A stretch of 64,000 nucleotides of DNA from Sandaracinaceae bacterium (GTDB lineage: Bacteria; Myxococcota_A; Polyangia; Polyangiales; Sandaracinaceae). The notes under the pieces were generated by a model. That model was not told the origin of the DNA and did not search any database. It saw only the letters and a list, made by a program, of their open reading frames with translations. How positions within the stretch are numbered: position 1 is the stretch's first letter; each line of letters opens with the position of its first letter. The stretch covers positions 1-64,000 of the forward strand of contig JAVJQK010000015.1 in NCBI GenBank assembly GCA_040218145.1. The letters are read 5' to 3'. Below are positions 9,896 through 18,891 of this stretch, piece after piece. The position numbers and the translations under genes are program-made.

Positions 9896-11086
9896 ATGCG
9901 GACCACCACCCTCACGCACCGACGAGCCACGGGCGGCCTGCTCGCCGTGGTCCTCACGCTTGGCGCCTGCGCGTCTTCGAGCACGGACTCGACCCCGGAC
10001 GCCGCCGCCCCGGACGCGCGGCGCCTCGACGCCGACGATCCGCGTCCGCCTCCGCCTCCGCCGCGGCGGGCGTGGAGCCCCGCCCCGCTCCCGCCGGCCT
10101 ACGACCCGGGCCCCGCCACTGACCGCGAGCCGCTCGCGCTCCCGGAGCGGGAGTGGGCGTGGGTCCCGCTGCCGCGCACGCGGTGCCTGGACGGATCGTC
10201 GAGCGGCGTCCTCATCAGCGCAGGCGCGCCCGACGCGGGCCTGATCCTCTACCTTCAGGAGGGCGGCGCCTGCTTCAACGAGGCCTCTTGCAGCTCCGGC
10301 ACGTCCCGATTCAGCTTCGGCGCCGAAGCCGGCGAGCGCTTCGCCGAGCGCCTGGACACCTACACGTGGCTCTTCACGCGCGGCGACGCCTCCAACCCCT
10401 TCCGAGACTGGACCTTCGTCTTCGTCCCGTACTGCTCGGGCGACGTCTTCGCGGGCGACGTTCTCGAGGCCGAGAGCGGCTTCACCCATGTGGGGGCGGT
10501 GAACATGCGCATCGCCCTCGAGCGGCTCACCGACACCTTCGAGCCATCGCATGTATTATTGACGGGATCCAGCGCGGGCGGCTTCGGCGCCGCGATGAGC
10601 TACGAACGCGTGCACGACGCGTTCGTGGACGCGCGGGTGACGCTCCTGGATGACTCGGGCACCCCGCTCCACGAGCCCTATATGCCCACCTGCCTCCAGC
10701 GGCAGTGGCGCGACGCCTGGGGCCTGACGAGGACGCTCCCGTCCAGCTGCGAGGTGTGCCGCGAACCAGAGGGTGGCGGCCTCGTCGGCCTCCTCTCTCA
10801 CCTCGCCGAGCGCTATCCCGCCCAGCGCTTCGGTCTGATGACCTACCGCGAGGACTACGTCATCCGCCTCTTCTTCTCGATGGGCTACACGGCGCGCTGC
10901 GACGTCTTCACGCTCTACCCTCCGGAGGTCTTCGTCGAGGGGGTCGGGCAGCTCGAGCGAGAGGTGTTCGCGCCTCACGCGAACCTCTCCCTCTTCGTCG
11001 CGGAGGGCGCCGAGCACATGCTCCTCCCCGGCGCCGGCTCCGATCCCGACCGGGCCTTCGTCCGCGACCTCGTCTTCGGCGAGTAG
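9896..11086 (+). CDS. pectinacetylesterase-like hydrolase, lipoprotein
   Basis: The 396-residue protein resembles the pectinacetylesterase (PAE/NOTUM) family of serine hydrolases. It shows ILYLQEGGACFNEASC near the oxyanion region, VFVPYCSGDVFAGD, the nucleophile motif HVLLTGSSAGGFG, a likely catalytic Asp in VTLLDDSGTPL, and a likely His in EGAEHMLLP near the C-terminus. The start is a lipoprotein signal ending LTLGAC with a long Pro/Asp linker. It is divergent from the intradiol dioxygenase, with 66 bp between the starts, and the two start regions share the motif AGACCCGATGCG. The physiological substrate is unknown. Confidence 0.85.
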   Translation: MRTTTLTHRRATGGLLAVVLTLGACASSSTDSTPDAAAPDARRLDADDPRPPPPPPRRAWSPAPLPPAYDPGPATDREPLALPEREWAWVPLPRTRCLDGSSSGVLISAGAPDAGLILYLQEGGACFNEASCSSGTSRFSFGAEAGERFAERLDTYTWLFTRGDASNPFRDWTFVFVPYCSGDVFAGDVLEAESGFTHVGAVNMRIALERLTDTFEPSHVLLTGSSAGGFGAAMSYERVHDAFVDARVTLLDDSGTPLHEPYMPTCLQRQWRDAWGLTRTLPSSCEVCREPEGGGLVGLLSHLAERYPAQRFGLMTYREDYVIRLFFSMGYTARCDVFTLYPPEVFVEGVGQLEREVFAPHANLSLFVAEGAEHMLLPGAGSDPDRAFVRDLVFGE

Positions 11087-11241
11087 CAGCGCTCGGCGCC
11101 TCGGGACGACCCCGCTGGCGACGTTGCCCCTGCGCTGCGCACGCGCCGCCGACGAGCCTCTGTTCTGTATATACGGGGGTTGTGATCGTGCTCGTGCCGG
11201 AGCCGAGGAGTAGTCTCGCGCGGGGAGTGGGCGCCGCGGGT

Positions 11242-12393
11242 TCAGATGGCCCCGGTGGTCGGCGGCGCCTCGTCCTCGGGCGGGGTGACCGGCGCGTCGC
11301 TGGGGGCGACCACGTCGCCCGAGCCCGATTCTCGGCGGCGCGGGAGAGCGAGCCCGGAGTCCTCGCGGCGCTCGCCGGGGGGCAAGTCGAGGTCGGGGGC
11401 TGCGCCGAGCAGCTCGGCCCGGCGCAGGAGCGTGACGAGCACGAACCGGCGAAGCCCGCTCGCGACACGCGACAGGTCGAAGCGGAACGAGCAGTAGTTG
11501 AGCTGCGCGTGGTCGGTCACGCCGAGCGCGAAGAAGCCGCGAATGTCGTCGATCGACCAGACCATTCGCTGACGGCTCTCGGAGACGTCGCGCAGCGTCG
11601 CCGAGATGGCGGCCGGGCCTGCCTCGAGGCCGACTGCGCAGTCCTCCGGGAAGCCCGCGCGATGCCGGGTCTCGATCGCCATCCGCACCTGGTTCTGCTG
11701 CTCTCCGTCGTACTCGAGCGTCAAGCTGACGAAGGAGTCGAGCTGCAAGCTCCCCGACACGTGCGCCTCCTGCTCCGCGGGAGCTTCCGCGATCGGTCCC
11801 GTCGCCAACGTGGGCAAGGCCATCGCGGGCGCTGCCTGGGCGCGGCGATAGATGGCCAGCAGGGCCATGCGCCGGAGCTCCGCCATCTGGTGCACATCGA
11901 GCTCCAGTTCTTGCCCGCAGGCTTGGAACGTCGCGGACGACGCCGCGGCGGCCCGCACGACGCCGCTGAAGGGCAGCTCGTAGCGCACCTGCAGTCCCTG
12001 ACGATCGAACGACTCGAGCTCGGCGCTGGCATACGACGAACCGAAGCGCAGCTGCATCTCTGCGCATCCGCGAAGGCCGGTGCGACGCGTGAGGAGGGTC
12101 GACACGTAGTCCGTGCTGATGGTGGGCGCAGAGACGAGCGTGAGCTCGGTCAGACCCCAGCGCATCTGCGCCACGACCACCGGAGCGTCGGAGTCGCCCA
12201 GACGAACGTCCGCCACGTGCGCGGTGGCCCCCCTTCGACTGGGAGCGCCGCGCGACGAGCCAGCTCCGCCGCTCGACCCCGCCGACTCCGAAGGCATCGA
12301 GGAGGCCGTGCGTGGGCGACAGCCCACGCCGAGGATCAGGCCGAAGATCATCGCGACCGAGAGGCCGCGGCTGAGCCACGTGAGTCCACTCAT
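11242..12393 (-). CDS. lipoprotein of unknown function
   Basis: The 383-residue product begins with a lipoprotein signal (SVAMIFGLILGVGC). Ser/Gly-rich linker sequence follows, then a soluble body with alternating beta strands, and an acidic and proline-rich tail. No family is recognised. The start at 12393 is supported by a promoter in the right place: TTGTCT, 17 bp, CAGTCT and then only 8 nt to the ATG, implying a leaderless mRNA. It converges with the pectinacetylesterase-like gene. Confidence 0.72.
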   Translation of the reverse strand: MSGLTWLSRGLSVAMIFGLILGVGCRPRTASSMPSESAGSSGGAGSSRGAPSRRGATAHVADVRLGDSDAPVVVAQMRWGLTELTLVSAPTISTDYVSTLLTRRTGLRGCAEMQLRFGSSYASAELESFDRQGLQVRYELPFSGVVRAAAASSATFQACGQELELDVHQMAELRRMALLAIYRRAQAAPAMALPTLATGPIAEAPAEQEAHVSGSLQLDSFVSLTLEYDGEQQNQVRMAIETRHRAGFPEDCAVGLEAGPAAISATLRDVSESRQRMVWSIDDIRGFFALGVTDHAQLNYCSFRFDLSRVASGLRRFVLVTLLRRAELLGAAPDLDLPPGERREDSGLALPRRRESGSGDVVAPSDAPVTPPEDEAPPTTGAI

Positions 12394-12401
12394 CGCGGCC
12401 G

Positions 12402-12430
12402 AGACTGGCGGCTGCCGAGTTCGAAGACAA
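12402..12430 (-). promoter_or_regulatory. sigma-70-type promoter, leaderless
   Basis: On the minus strand TTGTCT (12430-12425) and CAGTCT (12407-12402) are separated by 17 bp, and the ATG follows after 8 nt. This geometry puts the start site at or next to the start codon of the lipoprotein gene. Confidence 0.5.
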
Positions 12431-12506
12431 GGCGATCTGTTGGGGATGGCCCAGGGCGCCCTCGCGGCACGCGGGAGGTGCTGCGCGAGCGAGCCCGCGC
12501 GGCGGG

Positions 12507-13304
12507 TCAGTCGGCGCGCTCGGGGCAGCTCGCGCCCGCCTCGAGGGAGACGACGGGCAGGGTGCTCCGGAAGGTGCGACCGGCGACCTGCACCTCGACT
12601 TCGACCTCCGACTCGTCGGCGCCCACGTCGTAGACGACGCAGTCCCAGAAGAGCGGCTCCTCGACGAGCGGCTGTCCGTTGGCCGAGACCGTCATGCCCT
12701 CGTCGAAGCCGCGGAGGGGGACGTCGCTCTGGTCGGCCAGGAGGCGGACGCCGATCATCTCCTCGCACCCCGCGTACAGCGCCTCGCGCTCGGGCTCCTG
12801 CGCGACGACGACGGCCACGCTGTCGAGCTCGACGGCTTCGATCTCCAGGCGATCGAAGAGCTCCCCCGAGGTCGCGTCGCCGATGCGGACGTGAGAGACG
12901 CCCGGTCGGTTGGCGCGCACGGTCACGTAGCCCTCCACGGGGTAGAGCGGATCCCCTTCCTCGGTGGTCGGGCCGAAGGTGGAGTCGCCCTCGCGCACCG
13001 TCAGCGCGGGGCCGGTGGAGGTCGCGACGTAGTCGGGCAGCGGCGCGCCCTCTCTCGTCCGGAGGCCGATGTCGAGCGTGCCGCCGACGAGCACGGGGCC
13101 GAGCCGCAGCATCGGCTCGTCGAAGAACATGCGCCCCACGAAGGTCAGACCGTCGGGGGTCGCCGCCGAGCAGGTCTCCCCGGCGGGGCACTCCCCCGTC
13201 GTCGCCCGCTCCCCGTCGACCTCGCCGAGGCAGGCCAGGCAGAGCACAGACAGGAGAGCGACGCTCAGGGCCAGGGCTCGAGCGCGGTGGGTCTTGGAAC
13301 GCAT
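12507..13304 (-). CDS. lipoprotein of unknown function
   Basis: The 265-residue product has a lipoprotein signal (LSVALLSVLCLAC) and a beta-rich body, possibly with two Ig-like or cadherin-like segments (DPLYPVEGYVTVRANRPGVSHVRIGD reads like a bacterial Ig-like strand pair). GGAGG lies 7 nt before the ATG at 13304; the adjacent ATG at 13307 is also possible. No family is recognised. It lies in a run of small exported proteins from 9 to 16 kb. Confidence 0.7.
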   Translation of the reverse strand: MRSKTHRARALALSVALLSVLCLACLGEVDGERATTGECPAGETCSAATPDGLTFVGRMFFDEPMLRLGPVLVGGTLDIGLRTREGAPLPDYVATSTGPALTVREGDSTFGPTTEEGDPLYPVEGYVTVRANRPGVSHVRIGDATSGELFDRLEIEAVELDSVAVVVAQEPEREALYAGCEEMIGVRLLADQSDVPLRGFDEGMTVSANGQPLVEEPLFWDCVVYDVGADESEVEVEVQVAGRTFRSTLPVVSLEAGASCPERAD

Positions 13305-13451
13305 CATCGGACCTCCATGAAAAGTCATGGGGGGCGTCATCGCAGAGACCGTGCCGAGCGCCCTGCGGCCGTGGAATGCGCCTCGCGGCGCTCGTCGGCC
13401 TGGAGACCGTGGCTCCTCCTCACACCTGCGCCGCGGTGTGTCAGGGTCGGC

Positions 13452-14036
13452 TCAGAAGCCCGCGCCGGTGACTCTCCAGTGCCCGTCGATCAGGCTCAGC
13501 CTCACGAGGGTCTGGAAGCCGGGCGGGATCGCTTCGCCCTCGAGCTGCACGACGAACACCCGGCGCGGATACGAACCGGCGAGGGCGATCGCGTCGTCGT
13601 CCTCGGCGGAGCCGCAAGAGCCGGGCTCGGGGTCGAGCTGCGCCCAGTACGACGCCAGGTCGCCCTCCAGGCCGTCCGGCCCCTCCACCTCGCGCAGGAG
13701 GGTGACCTCCACCTCCCCCGTCTCGCTGAAGCCCGCCGCCTGGCGGAGGAGCGCCTCGAGGTCGATCGCGACGTCGCAGGGCGAGTCCATCGTGTGCGGC
13801 ACGCCCACCACCTCGGAGAGCGACTCGGCGTCGTGCGCCATGAGCGACTGGAAGTAGGTGGCGGCGAGGGCCTGCGCGCCGTCCTGGTCCAGCGTCTCGG
13901 ACGCCTCCGGCGCGCTCGCTGGTTCCTCGTGGCCGGAAGACGCGACGGGAGTGTCCGACGCCGTCTCCGGGTTCGGCTGGGGCGCGGCGCACGCGCAGAG
14001 CGCGACGGCGAGAGACCATGACGAGAGTCGTGTCAC
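13452..14036 (-). CDS. small lipoprotein of unknown function
   Basis: The product has a lipoprotein signal (WSLAVALCAC), an acidic linker, then a compact domain with TYFQSLMAHDAESLSEVVG that resembles an NTF2-like or lumazine-type fold with an added strand region. The start is uncertain. An ATG at 14054 exists, but the GTG at 14036 is preferred because TATCGT ends 6 nt before it, the same -10-to-start spacing seen in several neighbours, and it gives a cleaner signal peptide. Function is unknown. Confidence 0.65.
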   Translation of the reverse strand: MTRLSSWSLAVALCACAAPQPNPETASDTPVASSGHEEPASAPEASETLDQDGAQALAATYFQSLMAHDAESLSEVVGVPHTMDSPCDVAIDLEALLRQAAGFSETGEVEVTLLREVEGPDGLEGDLASYWAQLDPEPGSCGSAEDDDAIALAGSYPRRVFVVQLEGEAIPPGFQTLVRLSLIDGHWRVTGAGF

Positions 14037-14133
14037 GGATGGACGATACCGCATGCGTGGCGCTCGGCCGGGGATGCGCGCGGCGCTCGCGCAGGGTCGG
14101 ACCCGAGTCCGCTTGCTCTGCTACGTTTGCGTG

Positions 14134-14442
14134 ATGACCCTCGCTCGCGCCGCGGCGCTCTTCTTCCTCTGCGTCACTCTCGCGTCGGGATGCAGTGAGG
14201 CTTCGCCGGGCTCGGACGCGGGGCGCGACGCCGGGCAGGACGCGGGACCCGCCCCGGGGGTTCCTTGCTCGGAGCCGGCGCCGGGGCCCTGCTTCGGAGC
14301 GGGGGGCCCGTCCAACCCCTGCCTGACCGAACGCGCGGAGTGCGTCGACGACTACTGGCGCTGCACCTCCGCCGAGCAGCACTTCGAGAACACCGGCACG
14401 TTCTGCGAGACGCAGCCCGCGCCTTCCGACGGCGGGCTCTGA
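14134..14442 (+). CDS. small cysteine-containing lipoprotein
   Basis: The 102-residue product is a signal peptide ending LASGC, an Asp/Gly linker, and a short domain with six cysteines (CSEPAPGPCFG, CLTERAECVDDYWRC). TACGTT ends 6 nt before the ATG at 14134, so the transcript is probably leaderless. It is divergent from the lipoprotein gene at 13452-14036, whose transcript also appears leaderless. Function is unknown. Confidence 0.65.
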   Translation: MTLARAAALFFLCVTLASGCSEASPGSDAGRDAGQDAGPAPGVPCSEPAPGPCFGAGGPSNPCLTERAECVDDYWRCTSAEQHFENTGTFCETQPAPSDGGL

Positions 14443-14448
14443 GACGCG

Positions 14449-15033
14449 TCAGCCTCGGGCGCCGAGCGCCTCGCGCGCCTCGTGGATGTTGTCGCGCATC
14501 ATCGACGGGTCGGCCCCGTGGGCGAGCGCCCGCTCGTACCACTCGATCGCCACGGCGTACTCACCGAGGAAGTAGCAGGCTGCGCCGACCTGCGAGTAGG
14601 CGTCGCCGCGGCGCTCGGGGAACTGTTCGGCGACCGCGAGGTAGGCGCGCCGCGACTCGTCGAAGCGTCGGTCCAGCATCAGCGCGGCCGCGGCGTTGAC
14701 GGCCTGGTTGTCGGCCGAGCCCGTGTCCACGTGCTTCATGAACTGCTCGCGGGCGGCCTTTGCGTCGCCGAAGTCGACGCTGGCGGGCCGGCTCACCTTC
14801 ATGAACCCGAAGATCGCCGCGGCGAGCGCCAGCGCCGCCAGCACCCCCGTGCAGGCGCCCGCGACCATCGCCCCGCTCGTGTTCTCCGTTCCCCCCAGCG
14901 CGAGGTCGACGAGCGCCAGGAGGCTGACGGAGCCGAAGGCCAGGGCCCCCATGGCGCCGAGGCAGCCGAGCACCTTGCTGCGCGAGCGGCGAACGGGCGC
15001 CGCGCCCACGTGGGCGTCGAGTCGTGTCTGCAT
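14449..15033 (-). CDS. membrane protein with TPR-like C-terminal domain
   Basis: The 194-residue protein has two predicted membrane helices (about 22-46 and 55-75). The soluble tail contains TPR-like helices (RRFDESRRAYLAVAEQFP, YFLGEYAVAIEWYERALAHG). A role in protein-protein contact at the membrane is likely, but the partner is unknown. It converges tightly with the preceding plus-strand gene. Confidence 0.72.
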   Translation of the reverse strand: MQTRLDAHVGAAPVRRSRSKVLGCLGAMGALAFGSVSLLALVDLALGGTENTSGAMVAGACTGVLAALALAAAIFGFMKVSRPASVDFGDAKAAREQFMKHVDTGSADNQAVNAAAALMLDRRFDESRRAYLAVAEQFPERRGDAYSQVGAACYFLGEYAVAIEWYERALAHGADPSMMRDNIHEAREALGARG

Positions 15034-15174
15034 GGCGAGTCTACGAGGCGGCCGCGCTGACCTCCCCCTCGTCCGAGGACGTCTCCGGCGGGATGTGCCC
15101 GGCGCCGGCACGATCGCTCGATGAATCCCCAGAAGCGTCGCGTCGCCCGCGGACATGATAGAAGTCCACGGGAC

Positions 15175-15579
15175 ATGCGACATGCGAAGACCTGGGTCCT
15201 GGCGGCGCTGCTCGCGGCTGGATGCGCGAACGCACCCGCCAGCCCGTGCGACGAGATGTGCGATGGCACCGCCCGCTGCATCGCGGGGAACGAGGCGTGC
15301 GGCGCGGAGGGCTTCTCCGGTGGCGGCGCGTTCGCCGCGGACTGCGTCAGGCTCTGCGAGGCGGCGGGCACTGGGCTCGACGCCTCGCAGGAGGCAGACG
15401 CGCTCGCGTGCCTCGACTGCTTGCGCGCGGGGACCGACTTCGCCTCGTGCAACGGGGAGACCGCGCTCGACACGGTCTGCCACGACGTCTGCCGAACCGA
15501 CGGGGCGGCCGCGTTCCGCAACACGTTCGGGCCCGCGATCTTCGACGCGCAGCCGGGCATCGAGTGCCTGCGCCGATGA
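15175..15579 (+). CDS. cysteine-rich lipoprotein
   Basis: The 134-residue product has a lipoprotein signal (VLAALLAAGC) and a body with about a dozen cysteines in a CxxxC-like rhythm (CDEMCDGTARC, DCVRLCEAAG, CLDCLRAG, CHDVCRTDG). It probably folds as a disulfide-stabilised extracytoplasmic domain. The ATG at 15175 starts right before the signal peptide. Function is unknown. Confidence 0.68.
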   Translation: MRHAKTWVLAALLAAGCANAPASPCDEMCDGTARCIAGNEACGAEGFSGGGAFAADCVRLCEAAGTGLDASQEADALACLDCLRAGTDFASCNGETALDTVCHDVCRTDGAAAFRNTFGPAIFDAQPGIECLRR

Positions 15580-15645
15580 CGCCCTGACGCGGCGGCGGCC
15601 TCACGGAGCGAGTGTCCGCGAACCCTCACCGAAGAGCCGCGCACC

Positions 15646-16080
15646 ATGCAGCGAATACGCGCAGATGTCCTGGGCTGGCTCGGTGGCGTGGGCCTCGGCC
15701 TCCTGATCGACCTCGTCCACGCGGTCGCCTGGCGCGCCGCGCTGCGCAGGGCCGACGGCGACCTCGCGTTCGTGGTGGTCGTGGCGCTCCTGGCCGCCAC
15801 GCCGTTGGTCGTCACGGTCGTGGTCTCCCTGAAGATCCTGTCGCTTCGGCTCACGGTCCCGCGCTGCGTGGTCCTCTTCGTGGTCCTGGCGCTGACCAAT
15901 GTCGTCCAGAGCGTGGCGTACTTCGAGGTGGCCTTCCCCGGGATGCTCGCGCCCGTCGCCATCGGTGGGCGCGGCCTGGGCCTGCTCCTCTCGCCGTTTG
16001 CGTTCGGCGTCGCCGCAGTGCTGGCGTGGCGGCGCATCCGCGCCTCGACGGACTCTGCCTCCAACGCCGGGAGGGGGTGA
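15646..16080 (+). CDS. small integral membrane protein
   Basis: The 144-residue product has four predicted membrane helices (about 9-28, 42-64, 74-95, 105-128) joined by short loops, and basic ends. No family or functional residue pattern is recognised. The ATG at 15646 has only a weak purine stretch upstream. Confidence 0.65.
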   Translation: MQRIRADVLGWLGGVGLGLLIDLVHAVAWRAALRRADGDLAFVVVVALLAATPLVVTVVVSLKILSLRLTVPRCVVLFVVLALTNVVQSVAYFEVAFPGMLAPVAIGGRGLGLLLSPFAFGVAAVLAWRRIRASTDSASNAGRG

Positions 16081-16090
16081 GCCTCGTGGG

Positions 16091-16198
16091 TCATCGCGGC
16101 GGCGCGGCGGCCAGGCGAGTGAGCGCGAGCGCGAGGGCGCCGAGCGAGAGGACGAGGCACAGCCCGATCCCGGCCAGCGCCGCCACGTGCTCCGTCAT
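16091..16198 (-). CDS. 35-residue single-pass membrane microprotein
   Basis: A 36-codon frame encodes MTEHVAALAGIGLCLVLSLG and then a second hydrophobic stretch and a basic end, which reads as one membrane helix. Its ATG overlaps the TGA of the upstream gene (ATGA at 16198-16195), the same coupling seen across this genome. It is below usual gene-finding length. Support is the overlap and the hydrophobic profile only. Confidence 0.45.
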   Translation of the reverse strand: MTEHVAALAGIGLCLVLSLGALALALTRLAAAPPR

Positions 16199-16665
16199 GG
16201 CGTCTCGCCGTCCCGGTCGGGCGGGTCTTCGAAGATGTCGGTCCAGAGCTCGACTCTGTGCGCGAGGTACGCGTCGTCGGCGCTGAAGGTGACACGCCCC
16301 CGCACCTCGGCGAAGGGGAACGCCACCTGGTCGCCGGGGAGGTCGGCGCCGAGCGTCGATGCTCGGAGCAGGACCAGCGAGCCATCCGCTTCGGCCAGCC
16401 CGACGTGGAAGCGTCGCATGATGTCGTCGCAGCTCGCGTCGCCATCGAGGGCGGACCGGAACCCGTCGGCGACCTCCCGGGTGGCTCGGACGAGGCCGTA
16501 GATCCGGGCCCCGTCGGGTCTCGCCGCGAGCAAGAACGCCAGCCAGTCTCGGCCCGAGCGCTCTCGCACCGTCGCCGTCACCGGGCCGTCGTACCAGTCG
16601 TGGTGCTCGACGTCGGCGCCAGCGAGGTCCACGCGGGATAGGGGATTCGGCAATGTGGCTGGCAC
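16195..16665 (-). CDS. protein of unknown function
   Basis: The soluble 156-residue product has no signal peptide or recognised domain; its body mixes acidic beta segments with helices. The start is unclear. GTG at 16665 gives the longest form, but TAGAGT overlaps it and could be a -10 box serving a TTG ten nt further on. It ends in an ATGA overlap with a 35-residue membrane microprotein. Confidence 0.55.
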   Translation of the reverse strand: MPATLPNPLSRVDLAGADVEHHDWYDGPVTATVRERSGRDWLAFLLAARPDGARIYGLVRATREVADGFRSALDGDASCDDIMRRFHVGLAEADGSLVLLRASTLGADLPGDQVAFPFAEVRGRVTFSADDAYLAHRVELWTDIFEDPPDRDGETP

Positions 16666-16802
16666 TCTAGCATGTGCGGGCTCGCGTCCCCGCGTCTCGA
16701 AGGGGGGGCGTCACGAGATGGGTGGTGATGCGCGGGGTGGACCGGTTCGTAGGTAGTAGAGCGTGGCGACCACGCGAGGGTGGTCGGAAAGGAGACGTGA
16801 GC

Positions 16803-17612
16803 ATGAGCGAGCAGCGTTTCGGGGAGAGCTATCGGGGGACGGCGCCGGAGAACTATCAGAAATTCTTCGTGCCCATGATCGGCGCGCCCGTCGCGGACGA
16901 CCTGGTCGAGCGAGCTGGGCTGGCGCCTGGGGAGCGGGTCCTGGACGTCGCCTGCGGAACGGGGGTGGTCACGCGCCTGGCCGCGGAGAAGGTCGGCCCC
17001 GACGGGCGGGTGGCCGGGCTGGACGTAAACGCTGGCATGCTCGAGGTCGCACGGCGTGCGACCCCGCCCGGGTTGTCCATCGACTGGTACGAGGCCGCCG
17101 CCGAGTCGATTCCCCTGTCGGATGAATCCTACGATGTCGTGCTCTGCGCGATGGGGTTGCAGTTCATGACGAAACGGCTGGATGCGCTGCGCGAGATGCG
17201 GCGCATCCTCGTGGAGGGAGGACGGGCCCTCTTCGAGCTCCCGGGGCCGACCCCGAGGGGGTTCGAGCTGATGGCGGACACGCTGACCCGGCACGTGGGC
17301 GCGAAGGCGGCTGGCTTCGTGCAGATCGTCTTCTCGCTGCACGACACGGACGACCTGGAGCAGCTCGTGACGAGCGCTGGCTTCCGGGAGGTTCGCGCCA
17401 CCTCCGAGCTGCGTCGCTTTCCTCTGCCGCCCCCGGCGAAGCTCCTCTGGGGGTACGTGAGCAGCACGCCCCTCGCGGCCGCGGTGGCGTCGGCCACGCC
17501 CGAGCAGCGAGCCGCGCTCGAGGGCGAGTTCTGCGCGCGATGGACGGACCTCCCCGCGCAGGCGCAGTCGTCGCTCGAAGTGCGCATGACCACGGTCGAG
17601 GCGGTGAAGTGA
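16803..17612 (+). CDS. SAM-dependent methyltransferase, class I
   Basis: The 269-residue protein has the UbiE/Methyltransf_11 core. Motif I is VLDVACGTGVVTRLA (about 46-60), an acidic loop VAGLDVNAGML binds SAM ribose, and DVVLCAMGLQFM is motif IV. A helical C-terminal part probably binds the substrate. GGAG is found 11 nt before the ATG at 16803. The substrate is unknown and no pathway genes lie beside it. Confidence 0.85.
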   Translation: MSEQRFGESYRGTAPENYQKFFVPMIGAPVADDLVERAGLAPGERVLDVACGTGVVTRLAAEKVGPDGRVAGLDVNAGMLEVARRATPPGLSIDWYEAAAESIPLSDESYDVVLCAMGLQFMTKRLDALREMRRILVEGGRALFELPGPTPRGFELMADTLTRHVGAKAAGFVQIVFSLHDTDDLEQLVTSAGFREVRATSELRRFPLPPPAKLLWGYVSSTPLAAAVASATPEQRAALEGEFCARWTDLPAQAQSSLEVRMTTVEAVK

Positions 17613-17619
17613 AGACAGC

Positions 17620-18891
17620 TCAGGGCTCGCGGCGGAAGCGCTTCTTCACCCCGCGCACGGCCTCTCCGAACGCCGGGTCGCGGTGGGGCGCCGCGAGGGC
17701 CCACGGGCTGAGCTGCATGGCGAAGGTGCTCTCGAGCTGCATCCAGCGCTCTCCGACCCCGAGGCGGCTCGGCGCGTCGCCCTCGCGGTCCAGCTCGCGC
17801 TCGATCGCGCGGTCGGGCACGCCGTGCGGGGTGTGGGGCGGGGTGAGGAAGAGGCCGCCGCGTCCGAAGACCTGGTCTCGGTCGGGGCCGGTGAGGATGC
17901 CGTTCAGCTCGGTCGCCGCGTTCTTGTGGAAGTAGGGCGGCCGGAAGGTCTCCTCGGTGACGTCCCAGCGCTTCGGGAAGGCGACGAAGTCAGCCGCGTT
18001 CTCGCCCGGGTGATCCAGCGGCGCGCTCAGGACCGTGAAGAGCGAAGGGTCGGGGTGGTCGCGATCGATGGCGCCCACGGGGACGAACATCTCGAGGTCG
18101 TAGCGGTAGGGCGTCAGGTTGCCGTGCCACGCGACGACGTCGAAGGGGCTGCCTTCGCGCTCGGCGTGATGGAGGGCGCCGCCGTGCTTGGCGACGATCT
18201 CGAAGGGCGAGTCGTCCTCCTCGAAGGCGGCGACGGGCGCCTCGAAGTGACGGGCGTCGGTCACGGCGTTGGCGCCGATCACGCCGCGCTCGGGGAGCTC
18301 GAAGTGGCGGGCGTAGACCTCGAAGACGTAGCCGCGCGACGGCCCCTCGACGTCGACGGCGAAGGTGACGGCGCGGGGCAGGATGGCCAGCTCGCCGGGA
18401 GAGAGCGAGAAGTGGCCGAGCTCGGTGCGGACGTGGAGCGCGCCGGTGTCCGGCAGCAGCAAGAGGTCTCCGTCGTGGTCGACGAACGCGCGGCGGTCCA
18501 TCGAGCGGGTGGCCGCGTACTGGTGGGCCGCGAAGCCGCGCCGCGTGGCCGGGTCGCCCGCGCCGCCGTAGGTCGCCATGCCGTCCACGAAGTCGTGCTC
18601 GGCCTCGATGGCGCGAGGCCTCCAGCCGCGAAGGGCGATCTCGGGGCGCGCCTCGAGGTAGCTGAGGTTCCAGGTGGGGTGGGCGTAGGCGCGCCAGGGG
18701 CCGACGCAAGTGGACGGGCGGATGCGGTAGGTCCAGACGCGCTTGTTCTTCGCGCGCGGCACGGTGAAGGACGTGCCGTTGATCTGCTCGGCGTAGAGGC
18801 CGTACTTCGGCGCCCGCGGGTTGTTGCGATCACGCGGGAGCGCGCCGTCGAGCGCCTCGGACTCGTGCATGGCTCCGAACCCGCGGATCAT
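17620..18891 (-). CDS. hmgA: homogentisate 1,2-dioxygenase
   Basis: This enzyme opens homogentisate in tyrosine and phenylalanine breakdown. The 423-residue length and cupin architecture fit the family. The Fe ligands are visible as YFHKNAATEL (His and Glu) and TPPHTPHGVP (second His). The N-terminus contains NGTSFTVPRAKNKRVWTYRI, also family-like. Its ATG overlaps the stop of the upstream flavin reductase gene (ATGA), so the two are translationally coupled. Maleylacetoacetate isomerase and fumarylacetoacetase, the usual partners, are not in the window. Confidence 0.9.
   Translation of the reverse strand: MIRGFGAMHESEALDGALPRDRNNPRAPKYGLYAEQINGTSFTVPRAKNKRVWTYRIRPSTCVGPWRAYAHPTWNLSYLEARPEIALRGWRPRAIEAEHDFVDGMATYGGAGDPATRRGFAAHQYAATRSMDRRAFVDHDGDLLLLPDTGALHVRTELGHFSLSPGELAILPRAVTFAVDVEGPSRGYVFEVYARHFELPERGVIGANAVTDARHFEAPVAAFEEDDSPFEIVAKHGGALHHAEREGSPFDVVAWHGNLTPYRYDLEMFVPVGAIDRDHPDPSLFTVLSAPLDHPGENAADFVAFPKRWDVTEETFRPPYFHKNAATELNGILTGPDRDQVFGRGGLFLTPPHTPHGVPDRAIERELDREGDAPSRLGVGERWMQLESTFAMQLSPWALAAPHRDPAFGEAVRGVKKRFRREP

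Noticed and set aside
11168-11173. TATATA as a promoter of a small RNA between converging genes
   Set aside because: No -35 at suitable spacing on either strand and no structured RNA downstream; could be chance. The same applies to TATTCT at 494-499.
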